NCBI GenBank assembly: GCA_001664505.1
Contig: CP011806.1
Span: forward strand, 1,239,537-1,303,536
DNA: 64,000 nt
DNA from: Acidobacteria bacterium Mor1
GTDB lineage: Bacteria > Acidobacteriota > Polarisedimenticolia > Polarisedimenticolales > Polarisedimenticolaceae
Reading direction: 5' to 3'
In this document: in pieces, positions 8,267 through 14,339 of the stretch
How the letters are laid out: the number at the start of each line of letters is the position of its first letter
Numbering within the stretch: the first letter of the stretch is position 1
Made by a program: the position numbers and the translations under genes
The notes under the pieces: model-generated
What the model saw: the letters and a program-made list of their open reading frames with translations, nothing else
Database searches by the model: none
What the model was told of the DNA's origin: nothing

Positions 8267-8293
8267 CCCGAGGTCTCGCCAACTCACCCGATA

Positions 8294-8324
8294 GAAAAAT
8301 AGGGAGCCCCGAGAGGCTCCCTAT
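8294..8324 (-). terminator. Terminator of the 50-residue membrane protein gene
   Basis: A perfect 10-bp stem, ATAGGGAGCC/GGCTCCCTAT, with a 6-base loop. On the minus strand it is followed by TTTTT, and it lies 9 bp after the stop at 8333. Confidence 0.7.
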
Positions 8325-8332
8325 GAGGTTGT

Positions 8333-8485
8333 CTAAAGTGCGGCCGTCAAGATGTAAGTCGCGAGAGCCGACACGAGGGCTGAAGCAATCGCAAGCCACA
8401 CCTGCGACCGCTGCTCCTGTCCAGCCTCTAGCTGCTGGACCCGATGTTCGAGAACGATTAGCTTAGCGCGTAGCCGAGCATTCAA
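8333..8485 (-). CDS. Small single-pass membrane protein (50 aa)
   Basis: A TTG start at 8485 has a perfectly placed GGAGGGG site. The product has an amphipathic, coiled-coil-prone N-terminal helix (KLIVLEHRVQQLEAGQEQRS) followed by one transmembrane helix (VWLAIASALVSALATYIL) and a four-residue tail. The layout recalls XhlA-type phage small membrane proteins. A T-tailed terminator follows. It resembles the 52-residue protein upstream at 8750-8908. The gene is too short for standard ORF cut-offs, but the start site, membrane helix and terminator support it. Confidence 0.6.
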   Translation of the reverse strand: MNARLRAKLIVLEHRVQQLEAGQEQRSQVWLAIASALVSALATYILTAAL

Positions 8486-8749
8486 GACCCCTCCGGAAGG
8501 TCGTTACCTAAACCCCTGACCCGCTCCGATCGCGGGCATCCAGCCCGGAGAACGGCGCAAGGCGCACTACACCCCTCTGATTACCGTTTCGATATCCAGG
8601 TGTATGCAACAGTTGCACTGATTCTCCGTCAACAAACCACAACGTGGCTTGTCCGTTTACTGGCCGATCCCCTTGACACCAAATCCTATACACCACGAAA
8701 GCGAATCCGTCAAATCAGACAAAAGAACTGCGAGATGTCGCCTCGAACG

Positions 8750-8908
8750 TCAGATCAGCCCGGCAATCACCGCCGTAATCGCCGAACTGACCACTGCCAC
8801 AATCACCGAACTCAGCATCTGCCTACGCCAACGGTAATGACTCTCAAGCAAGCTCAATCGCTGCTCGTGACCTTGAATCTGAACCTCTAGCTTGTTTCGT
8901 TTTCCCAT
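8750..8908 (-). CDS. Small single-pass membrane protein (52 aa)
   Basis: From ATG at 8908: a basic and coiled N-terminus (MGKRNKLEVQIQGHEQRLSL, then LESHYRWRRQ) and a C-terminal transmembrane helix (SSVIVAVVSSAITAVIAGLI). The architecture matches the 50-residue protein at 8333-8485 on the same strand, so the two may be paralogues or partners. The ribosome site is weak. An XhlA-like phage origin is possible; the function is unknown. Confidence 0.5.
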   Translation of the reverse strand: MGKRNKLEVQIQGHEQRLSLLESHYRWRRQMLSSVIVAVVSSAITAVIAGLI

Positions 8909-9427
8909 CTGACTTCGACCTATCAGTTGCGGCCAACAAGGTGGACGTTGCTGACCGTGCCTACGCGATTCACGGTACACCAGGCTCAGCGAATAAAACC
9001 GCAACCAGTGATGAAGGCGTTTTCTACGGACAACAAATACCTACCAGCCACAACCGAACTTGCCCAGCACTCGGGTTGTTACCCGTACTTTCCCAACACT
9101 AACCCGGGGTTTCGTGCAGACACGACACCCTCACTCAGCTCAACTCTTGACGGGAATTACTCGTAACGTGTGCGATGGCCCTGAAAGGCCATCCCATAGT
9201 ATGCACAACAGGGTCTAGACCAGTTGATTCTTAACTACCAATAAACAGGACCTAGATAGCAGCGTCAAACACCCCCTGAGAGGCCAGAGAATCCCCAAGG
9301 TCAGGCAAACTAAGTCGAACCATCTATGCTATTGAGTGTAGAGCCACGGATGTGGCTGTTCATTACCTCTTTTAGCCTCACCCGAGATCGGCTGCCCTAA
9401 CCTCCTGGGGCAGCCTTTCCTTGGGAC
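8909..9427. other. Gene-poor stretch inside the tRNA-Ala element
   Basis: About 520 bp with no ORF of convincing composition. The sequence is less GC-rich than the flanks. The only structure noted is the hairpin at 9390-9415 near the end of the PadR-led operon. Confidence 0.5.
9390..9415. terminator. Hairpin beyond the PadR-led operon
   Basis: A perfect 8-bp stem, GGCTGCCC/GGGCAGCC, with a 10-base loop. The + strand continues TTTCCTT, while the minus strand has no T tract. It lies 12 bp past the stop at 9428 and could terminate the operon inefficiently or act on a + strand transcript. Confidence 0.4.
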
Positions 9428-10294
9428 TTACTCGTAGCAAGAGCACACGGCAAGGGGCCGCTTGCCCTGCTGATCGAACACGTACCAGTAGAGGGCGCTC
9501 TTCGCTCCTTCAGCCTGTGTTTCGGCTTCCGCTCTGACTGCCGAGGTCGGACGATCCTCGTAGCAGATCCCGTCAGCGACGACTTCGATGATCTGTGCGT
9601 TTACACCGATGGACCCGGGGATGCACCGGTCTAAGGGAGGACCGACGCCCACTGCCCTGTCCTCATCGGCTGGCCCTCCAGCTACTTCGTCTTGCTTCGG
9701 AAACCACGGAAGATCGCTAAGGTGGGGCAAGTTCAATGAAACCGTCCAGGCGCCGATATTGAAGGACAGAATCCATGAGCCAACGAGAAGACCAAACAGC
9801 TTCCGTATCTGACCAACAGACAGTTGTCGAATCCACCAGTGCAGTGGCTTCCCTGCCAAGCCGGCCGGCTCCGGAACTGGCTCTGATTGCGCTGCGTCCA
9901 CTTCCCTATTCATGGGAGGTTCAGGTCGTCCTTCATTCGACTGTTCCGGCTCGTCAGACGGCCTTTCGGAAACGAGCCCCAATTGCCTATCACGTTTCAC
10001 GTTCTGCAACAGGATCTCTAGATGGTCCTTGTATGCCCTTATCAGATCCGGAATGGTGTGCCGATGCCCGACTCGCTGCTGTGCGTATCCGCGCCATGCT
10101 CGATGAAACCAAGTACGTTCGCGGTCACCGACGGCGGTGGTCAGTCGTATCGCGGTGGCTTCTTGCCACTGTCGAACTGCTTCACGAAGACGCCGAGGAT
10201 CATTGGCAAGATCCTGTGAACCCGAGATCTCGGTCAGAGCTTGCAGCCGCTCAACAATGACCTGCTCTTGCTTGGATACGTTCTCTTCGGGCAT
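9428..10294 (-). CDS. Hypothetical single-pass membrane protein
   Basis: A 288-residue protein of unknown family. A charged helical N-terminal part (about 1-105) has an RAWRGYAQQRVGHRHTIPDL segment. A Pro/Glu-rich linker (about 110-150) is followed by one transmembrane helix (about 165-187, FGLLVGSWILSFNIGAWTVS). The C-terminal domain of about 90 residues contains several cysteines, ending CSCYE. No ribosome site is evident before the ATG. It lies 42 bp after the last of three overlapping genes led by padR and is probably the fourth operon member. The function is unknown. Confidence 0.6.
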   Translation of the reverse strand: MPEENVSKQEQVIVERLQALTEISGSQDLANDPRRLREAVRQWQEATAIRLTTAVGDRERTWFHRAWRGYAQQRVGHRHTIPDLIRAYKDHLEILLQNVKRDRQLGLVSERPSDEPEQSNEGRPEPPMNREVDAAQSEPVPEPAGLAGKPLHWWIRQLSVGQIRKLFGLLVGSWILSFNIGAWTVSLNLPHLSDLPWFPKQDEVAGGPADEDRAVGVGPPLDRCIPGSIGVNAQIIEVVADGICYEDRPTSAVRAEAETQAEGAKSALYWYVFDQQGKRPLAVCSCYE

Positions 10295-10336
10295 GAGGGA
10301 AGTGCAGCCGGGCTGTTGATTTTGGAGGTACCTTCT

Positions 10337-10804
10337 TTACGACGCAGACTTCCAGGCAGAGACTACGAGGTTCTTGAGGGATTCCACTAGGTGTTCCACG
10401 ATGGTCTCGCACAAGACGAAGTAGCCACGAAGGCGAACAAGCCGGGCCTTCCCCTTCCCATGCTGTTCGAGAGCTTCACGGTACTCGTAGTCGATGTCCA
10501 CGATGGTCGGCTTGAACACATTCTCAACGGTTCGTGGTGAGGTTAGGAACTCGACAAAGGCGAGAAAGCGGGCTCTTCCCGTCAGCTCTGACCTTGCCGG
10601 AACATGTCGCCTCCGGTTGTCTTCCCGAAACTTGGCAAGCAGCTCAGCAACTTTCCAGCTGCGTGAGAATTCCGGTTTGCTCTCGAGCTGGAACGTAATC
10701 GTGGCTTCACCAGTAGCTGACCGGAGGAATTCGTTCAGTTCGTCCGCACCCTTGATGGAGCCATCCTTTGCGATGGACACGACGAATTCGCGTTCGAATC
10801 CCAT
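10337..10804 (-). CDS. Hypothetical protein, C-terminal paralogue of its neighbour
   Basis: A 155-residue protein whose last 65 residues (TVENVFKPTIVDIDYEYREA, then KARLVRLRGYF) align well with the end of the 182-residue protein encoded just upstream. The N-terminal part is different and shows an alpha/beta pattern (EFVVSIAKDGSIKGADELNE). The ATG directly follows the TAG of the upstream gene. The shared region resembles the short prefix segment found with PadR regulators in Acidobacteriota, and its C-terminal helix is amphipathic. The function is unknown. Confidence 0.6.
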   Translation of the reverse strand: MGFEREFVVSIAKDGSIKGADELNEFLRSATGEATITFQLESKPEFSRSWKVAELLAKFREDNRRRHVPARSELTGRARFLAFVEFLTSPRTVENVFKPTIVDIDYEYREALEQHGKGKARLVRLRGYFVLCETIVEHLVESLKNLVVSAWKSAS

Positions 10805-11311
10805 CTACGAAGCCGCCTTCCAAAGCTGAACCACAAGCTTGACCACGGAGATGGGAAGCTGAGCGACAACGGCAGACCAGAAGGACCAGTAGCCACGAAG
10901 AAGGGTGAACCGGGCCTTCCACTTCTTGCCCTCGTGTAGGGCTTCGAAGTGCTCATGGCGCATATCCAGAATGGCGGGCTCCAGTATCTTGTCGAACGTG
11001 CCCTTGGAAAATAAGCAGCATGCGAAACGAAGCAGAGCAGAGCCAGGCACGGCAAGAATCACTTTCTTCCGCCCGCCACCAGACGAACTCGCGGGTCGGT
11101 GATGGTCGGGCTGCACGCGGAACGCAGGGTACCTTGACACGATGTACTCAACGACTTGGGACGCTGTGTCCTCTGGTGGAATGCCAGCACCAAGCGAGTG
11201 CCTGATCAGAACAAAGACTTGGCGACGCTCCTCTTTGCTTAGGGCTAACCCGATGCGATGTAGTCGCTCGTAAACGTATTGCTCCAACTCAACGTCCAGC
11301 GACTCGTACAT
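10805..11311 (-). CDS. Hypothetical protein following PadR
   Basis: The start at ATG 11311 shares one base with the padR stop (TGATG) and has a GAGGGG ribosome site inside padR. The 168-residue product has an N-terminal helical domain (YESLDVELEQYVYERLHRIG). Its C-terminal region, with ILEPAILDMRHEHFEAL and KARFTLLRGYWSFW, recalls the prefix domain of PadR-linked permeases. The last helix is hydrophobic enough to contact the membrane. It is paralogous to the next protein over the last 65 residues. The pairing with PadR is seen; the role is inferred only as part of a PadR-controlled module. Confidence 0.6.
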   Translation of the reverse strand: MYESLDVELEQYVYERLHRIGLALSKEERRQVFVLIRHSLGAGIPPEDTASQVVEYIVSRYPAFRVQPDHHRPASSSGGGRKKVILAVPGSALLRFACCLFSKGTFDKILEPAILDMRHEHFEALHEGKKWKARFTLLRGYWSFWSAVVAQLPISVVKLVVQLWKAAS

Positions 11312-11604
11312 CAGCACCCCTCCGGCAAGAGGGAGGCACCACGAAGCTGCCAAGCAGCAAGCACCTGCTGACCAAGACCCGTGATGGTGAAGAGACGCCG
11401 GGGCATCCCTGCCTCACCAGGGTCCTTCTCAAGCCGAGACTCAACGTAGCCCTTGTCAGCCATCCGGCTCAGGGTCACGTAAACAGTCCCCCGCTTCAGC
11501 TTGTCAGGGGCAGCCTTGACCATCTCAAGCCCGTACATATCCCGCTTGTTCACGAGGAGTTCGAGGATTAGGGCTTCTTTCGGAGAGAGATTCAGTGAGT
11601 TCAT
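11311..11604 (-). CDS. PadR family transcriptional regulator
   Basis: A 97-residue PadR winged-helix protein. SPKEALILELLVNKRDMYGL and KRGTVYVTLSRMADKGYVES are the recognition-helix and wing signatures, and RRLFTITGLGQQVLAAW is the C-terminal helix. Its ATG lies inside a 21-bp palindrome (11599-11619) and about 7 bases after a -10 box, so the mRNA is probably leaderless and self-repressed. It heads an operon with two paralogous small proteins and a membrane protein. Confidence 0.85.
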   Translation of the reverse strand: MNSLNLSPKEALILELLVNKRDMYGLEMVKAAPDKLKRGTVYVTLSRMADKGYVESRLEKDPGEAGMPRRLFTITGLGQQVLAAWQLRGASLLPEGC

Positions 11605-11619
11605 ACAGGGAGTATGAAC
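11599..11619. promoter_or_regulatory. PadR operator palindrome
   Basis: Two perfect 8-bp arms, GTTCATAC and GTATGAAC, are separated by 5 bp (AGGGA). The palindrome covers the padR start codon and overlaps its -10 box, so bound PadR would block transcription. The symmetry is seen; the binding protein is inferred. Confidence 0.7.
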
Positions 11620-11639
11620 GAGTCTTACAAACCTGTCAA
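11611..11639 (-). promoter_or_regulatory. padR promoter
   Basis: On the minus strand a perfect TTGACA (11634-11639) is followed after 17 bp by CATACT (11611-11616). The start point should fall at about 11604, which is the A of the padR ATG. Confidence 0.7.
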
Positions 11640-11812
11640 CCCACCCGGAAATGCGTCAGAAATTGGGATAAATACAGCATGTCGAAATTTCTGTTTTTTT
11701 TGAAAGGGGCGAGCGGGTTTTCGGGAAGAGCCCACGTGGCCATCCAGGACGCAAGAGCGCCCAACACTGCGCTCAGGACGAGCATGAGAAGCTGGAGAAG
11801 GAGTTCTCCCAT
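11636..11812 (-). CDS. Putative 58-residue membrane peptide
   Basis: An ORF upstream of padR on the same strand. The first 30 residues are strongly hydrophobic (MGELLLQLLMLVLSAVLGAL, then ASWMATWAL) and would form one membrane helix, followed by a basic tail (KKNRNFD). Its stop overlaps the padR -35 box. The ribosome site is poor, so expression is uncertain. It could be another of the element's tiny membrane proteins. Confidence 0.35.
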   Translation of the reverse strand: MGELLLQLLMLVLSAVLGALASWMATWALPENPLAPFKKNRNFDMLYLSQFLTHFRVG

Positions 11813-11942
11813 ACTTCGACTGTACCCCGAGGCATGGCCACGGGCAAATCAGCCCCCTCCCAAATACGGGAATCCGACTAAACGTCTCAAGTCCCTTAGG
11901 AAATATCAACAGTGAGACACCACATCAGGAAGGGACTCGAAG

Positions 11943-12476
11943 ATGAAGGAACAGTGGCAGACACTACCGGCCAACAGCCAGTACGAAGTATCAGATCAGG
12001 GTAGGGTTTGGAACAGGGAGACGGGGCATCTACTCAGTCCTGGCAAACAATCCAAAGGCTACCTGTCCGTCAACCTCTACATCAGACAACCCAAAGGAAA
12101 ACCCAAGAAGCGGAAATGCCACCTGGTTCACAGGCTGGTTGCATCAGCTTTCCTTGGTCCCTGCCCCAAGAACCTAAGCGTCAACCACAAGGACGGAAAC
12201 AAGACCAACAACCAGGTCTCCAACCTGGAGTACCTGACCCTCTCAGACAACATCCGCCATGCAATGCAAACAGGGTTGATTGGTGTTCACGGTGAGAAGA
12301 ACAACCGGGCCACCATCAGCAGAAGCAAGGCTTTCAGGATCCTGATCTGTTGTTGGTACGGAGCCAAAGACAGGAAGATCTCTGAGAGCTACAAGGTCAA
12401 GAAACACATCGTCTCGACATCAGGAACGGGCGTACCTAGAAGTGCTTCGACTGGTACCGAGACAGAGAGGGATTGA
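11943..12476 (+). CDS. NUMOD4/HNH homing endonuclease
   Basis: A 177-codon gene with the NUMOD4 motif (QWQTLPANSQYEVSDQGRVW, about residues 4-24) and an HNH domain (HRLVASAFLGP, NHKDGNKTNNQ, NLEYLT; about 62-105), typical of phage-borne free-standing homing endonucleases. A GGGA ribosome site precedes the ATG. The C-terminal DNA-binding helix-turn-helix looks frame-damaged: after KKHIVST the expected RNG-x-YLEV continuation is present in another frame (RAYLEVLRLVPR), so a single indel near 12420-12435 has probably changed the last 20 residues. It is the last gene before the att repeat. Confidence 0.8.
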   Translation: MKEQWQTLPANSQYEVSDQGRVWNRETGHLLSPGKQSKGYLSVNLYIRQPKGKPKKRKCHLVHRLVASAFLGPCPKNLSVNHKDGNKTNNQVSNLEYLTLSDNIRHAMQTGLIGVHGEKNNRATISRSKAFRILICCWYGAKDRKISESYKVKKHIVSTSGTGVPRSASTGTETERD

Positions 12477-12558
12477 GGAAGACCGGCTAGATCGCTTGAT
12501 TCTGGGTTGTTGTAGCCGTAAGTAGCTGGCCGGAGGTGCGCTATGACTGTTCGAAAGA

Positions 12559-12598
12559 ACTGCCAGTCACGCGCTCTCCCAGCTGAGCTACAGCCCCA
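12559..12598 (-). repeat. att direct repeat, stranded 5' half of tRNA-Ala
   Basis: A 40-bp exact copy of tRNA-Ala from the anticodon loop to the 5' end. It is the chromosome-side junction: beyond it lies the original tRNA promoter and the kinase gene, whose TAG stop is inside this copy. Confidence 0.85.
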
Positions 12599-14339
12599 CA
12601 TGCGCGGAAGATCGGGCATTCTGGCACGCCGTCCCCTGGGGGTCAAGGAACGGCGCATGGTCTTTCCATTCGGGCCCATCCCGGCGCCCCGGGCGGCGAA
12701 TCCTGCGGGGCGCCGCCTTGCCCACAAGGACGATATCCCGGGCGCTCAGCTCCACCCCGTCGACCCGGCTGTCCCCCGGAATCCGGGTCCAGGCGGCCAG
12801 ATCCACCGCCGGAAGCTCGAGCATGCCGACGAAGATCTCCGCGGGCCAGCAGGCGTGGCGGCCGGCGACCCAGAGGCGCTCACGGGGATCCTGCAGGCTG
12901 CCGGGTTCGAACGCGGCCGCCTGGATCTCCAGACCGGCAGGCCCCCAGACACGGCGCGGGCCGAGGTTTCCGAGAACGGGGTCGCCCCCTGCGTCGTCGA
13001 GCAACACGATGGCGGATTCGTCCTCTTCCGGGCTGTACCAGAGCGAGACCACCGGGGTGCGATCTCCGGACCGCCGCAAGGCGAACAGCCGAACAGGCTC
13101 GCTGTCCGGCGGCAAGGCAAGGGGCCGCAATCCACGGCCGGCACAGGCCTCACGCAGACAGTCGACGCCGAAGGCACGGATGGTTGCCGAGCCGCGGCCC
13201 TCGGCGCCCCTCGCCACCAACAGCGTGGGCGATCCCTCCCGGTCCACCAGCAGCGCGTCGGTCACCGGCGCGTCCCCCATCAGGCTCGCGACCTGCCGGC
13301 CCCAGACGTTGACCACCCGTACCGTGGCACCCTCGACCTCGAGGCCCCAGGCGCGATCGTTCATCTTCCAGGCCCAGCCTGCCGGCAGGAACAGCATGAG
13401 CAACGCCGCCAGGACCATGGGCAGCCAGACCTGGCCGAAGTCCGATGGGATCCTGCGCCCGGCTCGCCCGATCCGGAGATGCCCTCCGCTGCGATAGAGG
13501 CTGAATCGATCGGGATGGCGCTCGATCGATTCCAGGGCCTGCTGCATCTTGCCTGCGCTCTGGAAACGGTGGGCCGGGTCCGGAGACAACGCCTGGAGCA
13601 GCACGCCCCGCACCGACGGCGGCAGCGACTCCGAGACTCCCTCGGGCCCCGCGGGAGGTTCGCCGGCCAACGCCTCGTGGCAAAGCGCCGCGCAGGAGTA
13701 GAGGTCGGCGCGATGATCGACCGCCTCCCCTGCCGCGACCTCCGGCGCCATGTACTCCCGAGTCCCCTCGGCGGTCGCCCCCGCGTCGGGAATTCCCATC
13801 CGCCGGGCCAGGCCGTAGTCGACGACCCGTACCCCCTCGTCGGTCAGCATGACGTTGTGCGGCTTGATGTCCCGGTGAGTCACCCCTCGGCCATGGAGGT
13901 ACTCGAGGGCCGATAGCACCGGCACGACCACCGAAAGCGCCGCGGCGAAATCCATCGGGCCGTCCCGGCGCAGCCGTTCCGCCAGGCTCTCCCCCTCGAG
14001 GTATTCGCTGACCAGGTAGGGCTGCCCCGACTCCTCCCCCAGGTCGAGGTTGCGTACCAGGGCCGGGTGGTCGAGGTGCAGCAGCAGCTCGGGACGCTGC
14101 TCGAAGGATTCGCCGCTGTCCGGCGCCGGCTCCGCGATGACCTTGAGGGCGACGACCCGCGACAACCACTGATCGGCCGCCCGGTAGACCTGGCCCATGC
14201 CGCCGCGCCCGATACGCTCGACGATCTTGTAGCGGCCGGCGAACAGGGCTCCCGGCCGCAACTCCTGTTCTTCGAGAGCCGCCCGGCGCCGCTCTGGATC
14301 GACCCTTCCGGTCGGGCGACTGTCGCCCTTGTGGGTCAA
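12588..14339 (-). CDS. Serine/threonine protein kinase with membrane helix
   Basis: A 583-residue Hanks-type kinase. The glycine loop is GRGGMGQVYR (about residue 43), the lysine ALKV, the catalytic loop HRDIKPHN, the metal site DYG (DFG variant) and the activation-segment end APE. One transmembrane helix (LPMVLAALLMLFLPAGWAW, near residue 310) leads to an extracytoplasmic domain of about 250 residues that lacks a recognised fold but has WD-like repeating strands. Its ATGA start overlaps the stop of the FHA/AAA+ gene upstream, implying a functional pair. The stop codon lies inside the stranded tRNA-Ala copy, and the last 19 codons overlap the old tRNA promoter. Confidence 0.92.
   Translation of the reverse strand: MTHKGDSRPTGRVDPERRRAALEEQELRPGALFAGRYKIVERIGRGGMGQVYRAADQWLSRVVALKVIAEPAPDSGESFEQRPELLLHLDHPALVRNLDLGEESGQPYLVSEYLEGESLAERLRRDGPMDFAAALSVVVPVLSALEYLHGRGVTHRDIKPHNVMLTDEGVRVVDYGLARRMGIPDAGATAEGTREYMAPEVAAGEAVDHRADLYSCAALCHEALAGEPPAGPEGVSESLPPSVRGVLLQALSPDPAHRFQSAGKMQQALESIERHPDRFSLYRSGGHLRIGRAGRRIPSDFGQVWLPMVLAALLMLFLPAGWAWKMNDRAWGLEVEGATVRVVNVWGRQVASLMGDAPVTDALLVDREGSPTLLVARGAEGRGSATIRAFGVDCLREACAGRGLRPLALPPDSEPVRLFALRRSGDRTPVVSLWYSPEEDESAIVLLDDAGGDPVLGNLGPRRVWGPAGLEIQAAAFEPGSLQDPRERLWVAGRHACWPAEIFVGMLELPAVDLAAWTRIPGDSRVDGVELSARDIVLVGKAAPRRIRRPGRRDGPEWKDHAPFLDPQGTACQNARSSAHVGL
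12618..12646 (-). promoter_or_regulatory. Orphaned original tRNA-Ala promoter
   Basis: On the minus strand, TTGACC (12641-12646) and CAGAAT (12618-12623) are separated by 17 bp, placed 20 bp before the truncated tRNA. It lies within the last codons of the kinase gene. After integration it can only transcribe the tRNA fragment and the element end. Confidence 0.5.

Larger units (their letters stand above)
7180..12598. mobile_element. 5.4-kb element integrated in tRNA-Ala
   Basis: The element is bounded by identical 40-bp direct repeats (7180-7219 and 12559-12598) that correspond to the tRNA-Ala sequence from the anticodon loop to its 5' end. Inside are a frameshifted tyrosine recombinase next to the tRNA, small phage-like membrane proteins, a PadR-led operon and an HNH endonuclease. 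With the integrase broken, the element is probably fixed. It could be a phage satellite or small integrative element; no capsid, replication or conjugation gene is seen. Confidence 0.8.

Noticed and set aside
8508..8696. 62-residue minus-strand ORF and the + strand ORF at 8600-8890
   Set aside because: Neither has protein-like composition or a ribosome site; the + strand frame is antisense to the small membrane protein.
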